A stretch of DNA of 64,000 nt. It comes from an uncultured Bacteroidota bacterium (GTDB taxonomy: Bacteria > Bacteroidota > Bacteroidia > Flavobacteriales > Flavobacteriaceae). The DNA lies in contig CACEKJ010000003.1 of assembly GCA_902560045.1 (NCBI GenBank), positions 1-64,000 on the forward strand, in the 5' to 3' direction. Shown here in pieces: positions 38,895 through 47,394 of the stretch. The translations under genes and the position numbers were made by a program. Numbering within the stretch: the first letter of the stretch is position 1; the number at the start of each line of letters is the position of its first letter. Under the pieces are notes generated by a model. The model saw nothing but the letters and a program-made list of their open reading frames with translations, ran no database searches and was not told where the DNA came from.

Positions 38895-39829
38895 AGCTTC
38901 AAACTTCTAATAATTGCTTCAAGCTCAAAAATATACTCTCTTTTATTTGTTCCTGGTGAATATACAAATCCGTCCAAAATAATTACTTCATCATTGTCCA
39001 CCTCTATATAGTAGTTTAAAAATGGGCCTGCCATAAATTGATTTTCAACTTCCCAGAGACCTCTACTTTCAAGAGTTTTTATGTTTCCAAAGTTAACCTC
39101 TTGCGTAATTGGCTTATAGCCAAAATCCGTACTCATATATGTGTTTTCAACTGGCCCTGGGATTTGTGCTTTTGAAATAGAATCCCTCAAGCTAAATATC
39201 CCTCGATTTCCTTTTTTTACTTTGCTGATAGATAAGTTTACAGAGCCAGATTCTATATCTCTTCGAACCCAAATAAAATTAGAGTCTTCTTTAGCGATTC
39301 GATAAGCTGAAGGGAACTTTAGGGAAAGGCCTAGATTGTTTTTTAGCAAAGGTGATTTGTTTGTGTTTTTTGAAATTCTTCTTTGTTTTTCTTTTAATTC
39401 ACTAAAATATAGAGAGGAATATATAGATGATATATTATCTAAAATTAACTGAGACAAAGCTTCCTTATTTGGGGCTGTGACTTGAACAATAATTTGAGGA
39501 GAAGCGTAGCTGTTTTTAAAATTAGATATTGATTCTTTATTTCCGATATGTAGTTTTAAAATTGTTCTCGATTTAGTGGCAAATCCAGAAAATATTTTTG
39601 AGGGAATGTGATTAAGATTAAAAACAGGTTCAGCTTGTGGAAGGCCGTATATAGGTCTGGAAAAGTTTTCTCTGATTAAATCTCCAACACTACTTTCCCA
39701 CAGGGAATTACTAGCTACTACAGAAATATTATTTATGTTTCCGCTGGATCCCGGAAGTAATTTCTCATTGCTTTCAGAGCAGGAGCAAAAAAATAAAAAA
39801 ACTAATAATGTAACAAGCCTCAATGACAT
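38891..39829 (-). CDS. DUF4837 lipoprotein
   Basis: 312 aa with a lipoprotein signal (MSLRLVTLLVFLFFCSCSES, modified cysteine at 15 or 17). The early LLPGSSGNINNISVVASNSLWESSVGD and GLPQAEPVFN segments fit DUF4837, a Bacteroidota family of unknown function usually close to lytic transglycosylase and pgk, as here. Confidence 0.8.
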   Translation of the reverse strand: MSLRLVTLLVFLFFCSCSESNEKLLPGSSGNINNISVVASNSLWESSVGDLIRENFSRPIYGLPQAEPVFNLNHIPSKIFSGFATKSRTILKLHIGNKESISNFKNSYASPQIIVQVTAPNKEALSQLILDNISSIYSSLYFSELKEKQRRISKNTNKSPLLKNNLGLSLKFPSAYRIAKEDSNFIWVRRDIESGSVNLSISKVKKGNRGIFSLRDSISKAQIPGPVENTYMSTDFGYKPITQEVNFGNIKTLESRGLWEVENQFMAGPFLNYYIEVDNDEVIILDGFVYSPGTNKREYIFELEAIIRSLKL

Positions 39830-39845
39830 CCAGTAAAGTTAGCAT

Positions 39846-40997
39846 TTAATTTTTTGGTATTCTTTTGGGGAATACTATTAGCTTTTGGTTTTCTTTAATT
39901 GCGTCGCTTTTAAGATTGTTCCATCTTTTTAAATCCGAAACTTTTACTCCAAATTTTTTCGCAATTTTTCCAAGAAACTCACCATACTTAATTTTATATA
40001 TAATTTTTGATTCTATTGAGTATAAGTCTGGTAACGGTTTTTCTTGTTTATCAAACTCTGATTTAGAATACGCATAAAGCCTTTCCTCATTTGATATTAT
40101 ACTATCTACTACTTTCTCGGGTAGGGTTATGTAGTTTTTGTTTTTTCCAGGGACAATTTCATGAATATATGACGGATTATATTTTTTTATAATCTCTTTT
40201 GAGATATTTAAAAACGATGAAATGTGTTCGAATGAAATTTGGTTTTTGACATATATCGTGTCTATTTTAGGCTTGGTGTTAGGGAGTTGTTTGATGTCAA
40301 TTCCATGCTCTTCAGCATATTCTAATATATACATTGTAGCAATAAAAGAAGGAATATAGTTTGCTGTTTCCCTAGGAAGAAAAGGTCTTAGGTTCCAGTA
40401 ATTTTTATACCCCCCGGACCTTTTGATTGCTTTAGAAATTGTTCTCGGTCCAGCATTATAGGATGCCAAGGCTAAGTTCCAGTCGGAATGAATTTTATAA
40501 AGCTTCTCCAAGTATTTTGTAGCTGCAATAGTTGATTTTAATGGGTCCATTCTTTCGTCTATATAACTATTGAGTTTTAGCCCATTTTCCAACCCAGTGT
40601 AAAACATTAATTGCCACAAACCCGTAGCGCCAACCCGTGAAACGGCTTCAGGATCTAGTCTTGATTCAATTATAGGTAAATATTTAAGCTCTAATGGGAT
40701 TTTTCTGTTTTGAAGCTGCTCCTCAAACATAGGAAAATAAAGATTTATCTTATCCTTGTTTTTAGCATAAAAGTCTGTTCTGTTTTTTAAATACTTTTTA
40801 ATCAGTTTTTCTACATCTGAGCTTAAAAAAATATCCAAAGGGGTTTTTTTATTAAGCCTGTCAATTCTGTTTTTAATTGTATCACTGTTCAGGTTTTCAG
40901 GGGCAATTGGTGTCGTGTTAAATTTTTGAGAAAAAGTAGTTTGGCAAAGAAAAAAAAGAATAAAAAATAGCAGAGGGGTTTTTATGTCAAATCTCAT
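39846..40997 (-). CDS. Lytic transglycosylase with LysM domain (MltD-like)
   Basis: 383 aa. Signal peptide (PLLFFILFFLCQTTFSQ), a GH23/SLT domain with the catalytic glutamate in LPIIESRLDPEAVSRVGATGLWQLM and ALASYNAGPRTI, and one C-terminal LysM (IKYGEFLGKIAKKFGVKVSDL). Cleaves peptidoglycan glycan strands. ATG at 40997 overlaps the pgk stop by 4 bp (ATGA); the track start at 41072 is inside pgk. Confidence 0.93.
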   Translation of the reverse strand: MRFDIKTPLLFFILFFLCQTTFSQKFNTTPIAPENLNSDTIKNRIDRLNKKTPLDIFLSSDVEKLIKKYLKNRTDFYAKNKDKINLYFPMFEEQLQNRKIPLELKYLPIIESRLDPEAVSRVGATGLWQLMFYTGLENGLKLNSYIDERMDPLKSTIAATKYLEKLYKIHSDWNLALASYNAGPRTISKAIKRSGGYKNYWNLRPFLPRETANYIPSFIATMYILEYAEEHGIDIKQLPNTKPKIDTIYVKNQISFEHISSFLNISKEIIKKYNPSYIHEIVPGKNKNYITLPEKVVDSIISNEERLYAYSKSEFDKQEKPLPDLYSIESKIIYKIKYGEFLGKIAKKFGVKVSDLKRWNNLKSDAIKENQKLIVFPKRIPKN

Positions 40998-42175
40998 GTT
41001 AAAGCCTTTATTCCTGGTAATACTTTTCCCTCCAAGCTTTCTAGCATGGCTCCTCCCCCTGTACTGATACAACTAATACTTTGCTCTAATTTAAATTTTT
41101 TAATAGCTGCAACCGAATCTCCTCCCCCAACAAGTGAGAAAGCACCTTCTGTCGTTGCTTTTCCTACAGCAATTGCTACCTCTTTGGTTCCGTGCTCAAA
41201 TGAGCTCATTTCAAATACACCCATCGGTCCGTTCCACAAAATAGTTTTGCTTGAAAAAATAACCTCTTCAAATTCTTTTCTTGTTTGTGTGCCAATGTCT
41301 AGACCTTGCCAACCTTCAGGAATATCGTAAATATTAATTTCTTTTTTTAATGATGTATCAGAAAATTCATTCGAAGCGATAACATCTGTGGGAAGGTAAA
41401 TATTGACTCCTTTGTTCCTGGCTTGTTCTATAATTTTTGTGCAATCATTTAAGCAATCCTTTTCAAAAATTGAGTCACCAATACTGCCCCCATTATTTTT
41501 TATAAATGTATAAGCCATTCCTCCTCCAATTATCAGATTATCAACTACGTTTAACATATTGACAATAACCGATAATTTTGATGATACCTTAGCTCCTCCA
41601 ATTATTGCAGTAACTGGTCTTTTTGGGTTCTTCAAGAGTTTTTGCAAAGAATCAATTTCTCTTTGCAGTAAAAGTCCTGCGCATTTTATTTCAAAAAATT
41701 TTGCAACCGTCGCGGTTGAAGCATGTTCCCTGTGCGTTGTGCCAAAAGCATCATTAATATATATGTCCGCTAAAGTTGATAATCTTTTGGCAAATGCCTC
41801 GTCGGCAGCAGTTTCTTCGGGATTAAATCTAAGATTTTCTAATAGCACCACCTCCCCTTTTTTGAGATCTAATTCTTGGTGTTTGTCCTTACTTTCAAAA
41901 AAATCTGAAATAAATTTTACTTTGAGATTTAATAAGTGTTCAAGTTCAGGAATAATTTTTTTTAGAGAAAATTGAGGGTCTACTCCTTTGGGGCGTCCAA
42001 GATGCGACACCAGTATACATGAGCCTCCTTGGCCTAGAACATGTTTTATTGTGGGGATTGAAGATTTTATTCTAGAGTTGTCGGTAACCTGATCTTTATC
42101 GTTTATCGGGACATTAAAATCTACCCTTATCAATACTTTTTTTTGTTCAAATGAAATGTCCTTAATAGAATTCAT
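40994..42175 (-). CDS. pgk: Phosphoglycerate kinase
   Basis: 393 aa glycolytic kinase. VLIRVDFNVPI, SHLGRPKG, TAIIGGAKVSSKL and the C-terminal GGGDSVAAIKKF...STGGGAMLE blocks are diagnostic. Divergent from holB with back-to-back promoters. Confidence 0.98.
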   Translation of the reverse strand: MNSIKDISFEQKKVLIRVDFNVPINDKDQVTDNSRIKSSIPTIKHVLGQGGSCILVSHLGRPKGVDPQFSLKKIIPELEHLLNLKVKFISDFFESKDKHQELDLKKGEVVLLENLRFNPEETAADEAFAKRLSTLADIYINDAFGTTHREHASTATVAKFFEIKCAGLLLQREIDSLQKLLKNPKRPVTAIIGGAKVSSKLSVIVNMLNVVDNLIIGGGMAYTFIKNNGGSIGDSIFEKDCLNDCTKIIEQARNKGVNIYLPTDVIASNEFSDTSLKKEINIYDIPEGWQGLDIGTQTRKEFEEVIFSSKTILWNGPMGVFEMSSFEHGTKEVAIAVGKATTEGAFSLVGGGDSVAAIKKFKLEQSISCISTGGGAMLESLEGKVLPGIKALT

Positions 42176-42191
42176 AATAATATAATTGTCG

Positions 42192-42199
42192 CAAATATA
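42192..42199 (-). promoter_or_regulatory. Candidate -7 promoter element for pgk
   Basis: Minus strand TATATTTG, 16 nt before the pgk ATG. It lies 6 bp from an identical element on the other strand serving holB. Confidence 0.5.
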
Positions 42200-42205
42200 A
42201 TTCTT

Positions 42206-42213
42206 TATATTTG
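42206..42213 (+). promoter_or_regulatory. Candidate -7 promoter element for holB
   Basis: TATATTTG, 10 nt before the ATG at 42224; a partial -33 box (ATTG, 42185-42188) is 17 nt upstream. Confidence 0.5.
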
Positions 42214-42223
42214 TTCACTGGGG

Positions 42224-43258
42224 ATGCCAATGGATCAAATTCAATTAAATAAAGTTACACAAAGTGTTGAAAAAGGAAAGGTTGCAAACACGTATTTACT
42301 TGTCGGCAACAAAGGGGCTAGTGGTCTTGAAGGAGCTGTTAATTTAATCAAGTCTATTCTTAGAAGTCCATTCGCTGGTCTAGACATTCCATTACAACAA
42401 AAAGCAATTGAAAAGCTTCAAAATTGTAGTCATCCAGATATTCACTATATATATCCCGTTAACACAACAAGTGAAATCAAAAAAAATCCTAAATCTTCAG
42501 ACTTTATACAACACTGGAGAGAGCTTACTCAAAAGAACTTTGATTTTGAGTTAAAGGATTGGTATGAAAAAATCGGACTAGGAAATAAGCAAGGAGCAAT
42601 TAATAAAGATGAAGCAGAAAAGATTGCAAAGACAGCTTGCCTAAAGTCTTATGAGGGTGGGGTAAAAATATTTATTATATGGATGGCGGAAAAACTCAAT
42701 ATTTCCGCTTCAAACAAGCTTCTCAAGCTGTTGGAAGAACCCCCAGAAAGAACGGTTTTCATTCTGGTTTGTAATAGTGAAAAAGGCCTGTTAAGAACAA
42801 TTATTTCAAGATGTCAAAAAATCAATTTATTTTCTCAAAGTGTTGATAATCAAAGTGTTGAAGATGAAAATGAGGTTGTTTTCGTAGAATGGGTACGAGC
42901 AGCTTTCAAAGTGAAGTCAAAAAAAGAGGCTATCAATGATCTTGTCGCGTTTTCTGAAACGATGAGTAAAAAAACTCGTGAGCAACAAAAACAATTTTTA
43001 AGCTACTGCTCTGTTGTTTTTCAAGACTCAATCTTACATAGTTACAAAATAAAAAACCGTGAAAATAAGTACACAAACGGGCTTGATTTAAAAAAATTCG
43101 CCCCGTTTGTACACGAAGAGAACATATTGGACTTTTACAATGAAGTTCAAAAGGGTTATGAGGATATTGAAAGAAACGGGAACCCTAAAATTATCTTCCT
43201 GGACATTTCAATAAAACTAACTAGATTGCTACACAAGAAAAAAACTGAGTATGCATAA
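42224..43258 (+). CDS. holB: DNA polymerase III delta' subunit (HolB-like)
   Basis: 344-aa clamp-loader subunit homologous to the gamma/tau N-terminal region. HPDIHYIYPVNTT, the EKIAKTACLKSYEGGVKIFIIWMAEKLNISASNKLLKLLEEPPERTVFILV block and the SRCQKI sensor motif are typical. Second ATG at codon 3 is an alternative start. Overlaps the lipid kinase gene by 8 bp. Confidence 0.92.
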   Translation: MPMDQIQLNKVTQSVEKGKVANTYLLVGNKGASGLEGAVNLIKSILRSPFAGLDIPLQQKAIEKLQNCSHPDIHYIYPVNTTSEIKKNPKSSDFIQHWRELTQKNFDFELKDWYEKIGLGNKQGAINKDEAEKIAKTACLKSYEGGVKIFIIWMAEKLNISASNKLLKLLEEPPERTVFILVCNSEKGLLRTIISRCQKINLFSQSVDNQSVEDENEVVFVEWVRAAFKVKSKKEAINDLVAFSETMSKKTREQQKQFLSYCSVVFQDSILHSYKIKNRENKYTNGLDLKKFAPFVHEENILDFYNEVQKGYEDIERNGNPKIIFLDISIKLTRLLHKKKTEYA

Positions 43259-44165
43259 TAAGTGGTTTGCAATTGCTAATCCCAAATCTCGCGCGGGGAA
43301 ATCAGAGGGGCTTTTGAATAGGGTAGAGGCTCTGCTAATTAAAAATCAAATTGACTTTGAATTACATAAAACTTCTGTTGCCGGCGATGAAATAATGTTG
43401 GTGGAAAAGGCAACGTCTTTAGGGTATAGAAAAATCCTTTGTATTGGAGGCGATGGAACAATTCAAAAAATTGTTGCTGGAATACAAATTCAAAAAAACA
43501 TTCCCAAAGAGAATATTTTATTTGGTTTAGTGCCTTTAGGGACAGGGAATGATTGGGCAAAATCCAAAGGGATTTCCTTAAAAATATCAGAAAGTATCCC
43601 TTTTTTAAATTCAGGAAAAATAAAAGCACAAGATGTTGGTTTGGCTAATATAAAAGCTGGTAAAAAAGAAATTAAAAGATATTTTATAACATATTCTGGT
43701 GTGGGCTTTGACTCATTTATGTTAAAGAAAATCCAAAGTTATAAGTGGCTTGGTAAATTTTCCTATTTGTTTTGTGCGCTAATGAACTTTATGAATTACA
43801 AAAATATTGAGGTTGAAATCGAAACAGATGATGCCAAAATAAATAGTAGGGTTTTTTTGCTTGGCGTAGGGTTATGTAAATTTACTGGCGGAGGCATGCA
43901 GCTAATTAAAACTCCTGCGGGAACCAATGGACAGCTAAACATGACTATTGCACAAGATTTAAGCAAAATGGAAATAATTAAAATTTTTTTTAGTCTTTTT
44001 AATGGGGGTGTATTTAAGAAACGTAAAATTTTGACACTATCATCTGAAAAAATTTTAATCGTCGCTAAAAACACTGTTTTAACGTGTCAGGGGGATGGTG
44101 AGATTTTTGGAGCTGGAAAAGTGAGTTATTCTGTCGTTAAAAAAGGGCTCCGTTATATTTCTTGA
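43251..44165 (+). CDS. Diacylglycerol kinase family lipid kinase (YegS/DagK type)
   Basis: 304 aa. IANPKSRAGKSEGL, the nucleotide motif CIGGDGTIQKIVAGI and PLGTGNDWAKSKGI are the DAGK catalytic-domain signatures. Probably phosphorylates diacylglycerol or a related lipid. Ends in a 13-bp convergent overlap with the methyltransferase gene. Confidence 0.92.
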   Translation: MHNKWFAIANPKSRAGKSEGLLNRVEALLIKNQIDFELHKTSVAGDEIMLVEKATSLGYRKILCIGGDGTIQKIVAGIQIQKNIPKENILFGLVPLGTGNDWAKSKGISLKISESIPFLNSGKIKAQDVGLANIKAGKKEIKRYFITYSGVGFDSFMLKKIQSYKWLGKFSYLFCALMNFMNYKNIEVEIETDDAKINSRVFLLGVGLCKFTGGGMQLIKTPAGTNGQLNMTIAQDLSKMEIIKIFFSLFNGGVFKKRKILTLSSEKILIVAKNTVLTCQGDGEIFGAGKVSYSVVKKGLRYIS

Positions 44166-44995
44166 ATTTTTTTGAAGACAAAATAGTTTGAAGAATATTG
44201 TCCGTTGAAAAATGCTTTAAAGTTTGAAATTGTACCAATCACAATAGACCTTAATATCGGTAGTTTAGATCCTTTATATTTTTCGGAAAGAAAAGAAGCA
44301 TAGTATGAGTCTATAAAAAGTGGATACTCGGAATGAAAAATAAATTTATTTCTTTCAAAAACCTTTCTTAAACCTGTTTTGTTAAAGTGCCACAAGTGTC
44401 TGGGAGTATCATACCCAGCCCATAAATTTTTATAATACTTTGCGTCATAAGAGTTGTAGTTCGGAACTGCAACAACCACTAGTCCGTTTTTAGAAAGAAC
44501 ATCATGGAAGCGCATGATTGTCTTTTCTAAATCATGGACGTGCTCAATTGAATGCCATGCTGTAATGGTTTTAAAACCAACATCTGATAATTCCTCGTCA
44601 AAAATAGAATGGCTAATTTTTTTTGATTTATTTCGAAAAGGATCAACCCCATAAGAGTTATAGCCTTTGTTATTCATTTGTTTTAAAAAATATCCCTCTC
44701 CACAACCAAAATCAAGAAGGCTTCCTTGAGTTAAGAGGTGTTTGATAGAGTTGTATTTGAGCTTAAAGTTTATGGCTCTAAAAAGCCTGTAAAAAAAGGA
44801 AAACAAACCATCTGATTTACTGTTGTGTGAAAGATAGTCTTCTGCTTTATAGTATTTTTGTATTTCTTCTTTTGGGGGAAGTGGGTCTGTTTTTAAGAGC
44901 CCTTCCTGTTCTGTTTTTATTACTGAAAAAACTTCTTTTGTTAAAAAAAAGTCTTTGGTTTTTATGTGTGTTTTGTTTTGTTCCACGTGAAACAT
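44153..44995 (-). CDS. Class I SAM-dependent methyltransferase with parS-encoded N-terminus
   Basis: 280 aa. SAM-binding motif I is LLDFGCGEGYFLKQM; FKTITAWHSIEHVHDLEKTI and GLVVVAVPNYNSYD follow. Substrate unknown; sequence style resembles methyltransferases of surface-glycan or lipid pathways. The first codons (MFHVEQ) are written by a parS site overlapping the ATG. It directly follows mnmG without a gap and is probably co-transcribed. Confidence 0.88.
   Translation of the reverse strand: MFHVEQNKTHIKTKDFFLTKEVFSVIKTEQEGLLKTDPLPPKEEIQKYYKAEDYLSHNSKSDGLFSFFYRLFRAINFKLKYNSIKHLLTQGSLLDFGCGEGYFLKQMNNKGYNSYGVDPFRNKSKKISHSIFDEELSDVGFKTITAWHSIEHVHDLEKTIMRFHDVLSKNGLVVVAVPNYNSYDAKYYKNLWAGYDTPRHLWHFNKTGLRKVFERNKFIFHSEYPLFIDSYYASFLSEKYKGSKLPILRSIVIGTISNFKAFFNGQYSSNYFVFKKIQEI
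44979..44994 (+). other. parS centromere-like site 1
   Basis: TGTTCCACGTGAAACA, a perfect match to the ParB-binding parS consensus TGTTNCACGTGAAACA. It overlaps the start codon of the methyltransferase gene, just downstream of mnmG. Confidence 0.9.
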
Positions 44996-46867
44996 TTATC
45001 GCCCCATAAAGACAAGCAAAACAGAAATGTCGTTAGGGGAGACCCCGCTAATTCTTGATGCTTGAGAAATGGTTTCAGGCTTAATTTTTCTTAGCTTTTC
45101 TAAAGCTTCGGCACTTATGGATTTAAGCTTTTTATAATCAAAATCTTTGGGGATTTTAACCGACTCAAGCCTATTAAGCTTGTCAGCATTAGCTTTTTCT
45201 TTTTCAATGTAGCCACTGTATTTTATTTGTATTTCTGCTTGGTCTTGTACCTCTTTAGAAAAATTGTTTGAGTCTATGAAAGAAGAAATAGACTCGCATT
45301 TTTTAAGGTCGTCAAGAAAAATATTTGGGCGTGAAAGAATCTTGTCTGCCTTGCCAGATTGCTTTATTTTTGCGGATTTTTTTTGGTCCAATATGCTATT
45401 AATTTCAGAAGGTAAGATGCTCTGTTTTTTCAGGTATGAAATCAAGCTAGATGAGTCTGAATATTTTGTTTCGCAAGCAGCAAGTCGTTCAGAGTCTGCA
45501 AGACCAATATCATGACTGATTTTTGTTAATCTCTGGTCCGCATTATCTTGTCTTAAGAGCATTCTATACTCTGCTCTTGATGTAAACATTCTGTATGGCT
45601 CTTCGGTTCCTTTTGTGATTAAATCATCTATTAAAACTCCAATATAAGCCTGGTCTCTTTTTAAAATTAAAGGGGGTTTGTTCTGTATTTTTTTTACTGC
45701 ATTTATTCCTGCGATAAGACCTTGTGAGCCTGCTTCTTCATATCCTGTTGTCCCATTAATTTGTCCTGCAAAAAAAAGATTTTCAATTATTTTAGTTTCT
45801 AATGAGTAGGTGAGTTGGGTTGGGAAAAAATAGTCGTATTCAATCGCGTATCCTGGTCTGAAGAACTTTACATTCTCAAATCCAGAAACAGCCCTCAATG
45901 CAGTAAACTGAACCTCTTCAGGTAAAGAAGTAGAGAACCCGTTAACATATACTTCTACTGTATTCCATCCTTCTGGCTCAACGAATAGTTGATGCCTTTC
46001 TCTTTCTGAAAATCTGTGTATTTTATCTTCAATTGAAGGACAGTATCTTGGACCAATACTTTTAATTCTGCCGTTAAACATTGGGGATCTGTCAAATCCG
46101 TCACGCAGCAAGTCATGTACCTCAGGGCTTGTGTAGGTCATATGACAGGAAACCTGCTTTTTTAGCGGCTGAGTTGCATTCAAATAAGAGAATTTTTGCG
46201 GATTAGAGTCGCCTGGCTGTTCTATCATCTTAGAATAGTCGAGAGACCTTCCGTCAACTCGTGGGGGAGTACCTGTCTTCATTCTACCAGACTCAAAACC
46301 AAGAGAGACAAGTTGTTCTGTAATTCCTGTTGCTGCTTTCTCTCCTGCACGGCCGCCACCAAAATTTTTATCGCCAACGTGTATAAGTCCATTGAGAAAA
46401 GTTCCGTTCGTGAGCACAACTGATTTGGCCTTTATTTTTTGACCAAGACCAGTAACCACTCCAACAAGTTTGTCTTTTTCCATCCACAAAGACTTAACCA
46501 TTTCTTGATAAAAATCTAAGTTTGGTGTTGCTTCCAACATTTCTCTCCAATACTGGGCGAAAAGTGCCCTGTCGTTTTGTGCTCTTGGGCTCCACATTGC
46601 CGGGCCTTTTGATAGGTTTAACATTTTAAATTGGATTGCAGACTTGTCTGTGACAATGGCGCTATATCCGCCCAAAGCATCAATTTCGCGAACAATTTGG
46701 CCTTTTGCTATTCCTCCCATAGCAGGGTTGCATGACATTTGACCAATGGTTTGTAAATTCATGGTTACCAAAAGAGTTTTGGCGCCAAGATTTGCTGCTG
46801 CTGCCGCTGCTTCACTACCGGCGTGGCCGCCGCCAACTACAATAACATCGTATTCTTGATTAAACAT
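44996..46867 (-). CDS. mnmG: tRNA uridine-5-carboxymethylaminomethyl(34) synthesis enzyme MnmG (GidA)
   Basis: 623-aa FAD enzyme that with MnmE modifies wobble U34 of tRNAs. FAD motif VVGGGHAGSEAAAAAANLG at residues 11-29; SCNPAMGGIAKGQIVREIDALGG and the C-terminal helical domain ending SGVSPNDISVLLVFMG are intact. Flanked on both sides by parS sites, recalling the gidA position near oriC in many bacteria. A mini-ORF overlaps its start. Confidence 0.98.
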   Translation of the reverse strand: MFNQEYDVIVVGGGHAGSEAAAAAANLGAKTLLVTMNLQTIGQMSCNPAMGGIAKGQIVREIDALGGYSAIVTDKSAIQFKMLNLSKGPAMWSPRAQNDRALFAQYWREMLEATPNLDFYQEMVKSLWMEKDKLVGVVTGLGQKIKAKSVVLTNGTFLNGLIHVGDKNFGGGRAGEKAATGITEQLVSLGFESGRMKTGTPPRVDGRSLDYSKMIEQPGDSNPQKFSYLNATQPLKKQVSCHMTYTSPEVHDLLRDGFDRSPMFNGRIKSIGPRYCPSIEDKIHRFSERERHQLFVEPEGWNTVEVYVNGFSTSLPEEVQFTALRAVSGFENVKFFRPGYAIEYDYFFPTQLTYSLETKIIENLFFAGQINGTTGYEEAGSQGLIAGINAVKKIQNKPPLILKRDQAYIGVLIDDLITKGTEEPYRMFTSRAEYRMLLRQDNADQRLTKISHDIGLADSERLAACETKYSDSSSLISYLKKQSILPSEINSILDQKKSAKIKQSGKADKILSRPNIFLDDLKKCESISSFIDSNNFSKEVQDQAEIQIKYSGYIEKEKANADKLNRLESVKIPKDFDYKKLKSISAEALEKLRKIKPETISQASRISGVSPNDISVLLVFMGR

Positions 46868-46889
46868 ATTCTTGTTTCACGTGGAACAT
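46860..46889 (-). other. Possible 9-codon upstream ORF overlapping the mnmG start
   Basis: Between the mnmG promoter element and the mnmG ATG, the minus strand reads ATG TTC CAC GTG AAA CAA GAA TAT GTT TAA, encoding MFHVKQEYV. Its stop lies 8 bp inside the region starting at the mnmG ATG, in a different frame. The ATG is only 7 nt from the -7 box. May be fortuitous because parS preceded by A always creates ATG. Confidence 0.3.
46873..46888 (-). other. parS centromere-like site 2
   Basis: Minus strand TGTTCCACGTGAAACA, identical to site 1 but in opposite orientation and 1.9 kb away, between the mnmG promoter and its ATG. Confidence 0.9.
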
Positions 46890-46896
46890 TCTTTTG

Positions 46897-46904
46897 CAAA
46901 TATA
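46897..46904 (-). promoter_or_regulatory. Candidate -7 promoter element for mnmG
   Basis: Minus strand TATATTTG, 29 nt before the mnmG ATG; parS site 2 lies immediately downstream, so bound ParB could affect transcription. Confidence 0.5.
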
Positions 46905-46906
46905 AT

Positions 46907-47329
46907 TCATTTGAAAGAGGTCTGATAAATCTTAATATATAAGTCTTCTTTGTTTCTCATTTTTAGTTTTGATTCATCAGCCTTATCGTCATGGCCACAA
47001 ACATGAAGAAGTGCATGAACCAAAACCCTAACCATCTCATTTTCAGCGGTTTGACTATATTTTTTAGCATTGGACTGAACTTCTTCAGGGCAGATGTAAG
47101 CCTCAGCTTTTAGCTCTTTATCTGTGCTATAATCAAAGGTTATAACATCTGTAACGTAGTCATGTGAAAGGTGCTTTTTATTGATTCGTGTGATTTCTTC
47201 AGCAGAAACAAAGTGATAATAAAATTGAGACAAGGTATATCCTTCTTGTACAGAAACGTGCAAAAGAAGTTTTCGTAATTCTTCTGTGTTCTTTAAGACA
47301 AAGGGTGTAGTGTGTATAAAATCAATCAT
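46907..47329 (-). CDS. ybeY: Endoribonuclease YbeY (rRNA maturation)
   Basis: 140-aa zinc endoribonuclease for 16S rRNA 3' maturation. The metal motif reads HALLHVCGHDDKAD; the third canonical histidine is Asp, as is common in Bacteroidota homologues. The region INKKHLSHDYVTDVITFDY is also typical. Own -7 element 10 nt upstream. Confidence 0.93.
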   Translation of the reverse strand: MIDFIHTTPFVLKNTEELRKLLLHVSVQEGYTLSQFYYHFVSAEEITRINKKHLSHDYVTDVITFDYSTDKELKAEAYICPEEVQSNAKKYSQTAENEMVRVLVHALLHVCGHDDKADESKLKMRNKEDLYIKIYQTSFK

Positions 47330-47339
47330 AAATTATAAG

Positions 47340-47347
47340 CAAATCTA
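47340..47347 (-). promoter_or_regulatory. Candidate -7 promoter element for ybeY
   Basis: Minus strand TAGATTTG, 10 nt before the ybeY ATG. Confidence 0.45.
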
Positions 47348-47373
47348 CACAATCAATTGAAAGATTATTGTTT

Positions 47374-47381
47374 TATATTTG
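47374..47381 (+). promoter_or_regulatory. Candidate -7 promoter element for gltX
   Basis: TATATTTG, 13 nt before the TTG start of gltX. Confidence 0.5.
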
Positions 47382-47394
47382 ATAAAAATTCGTT

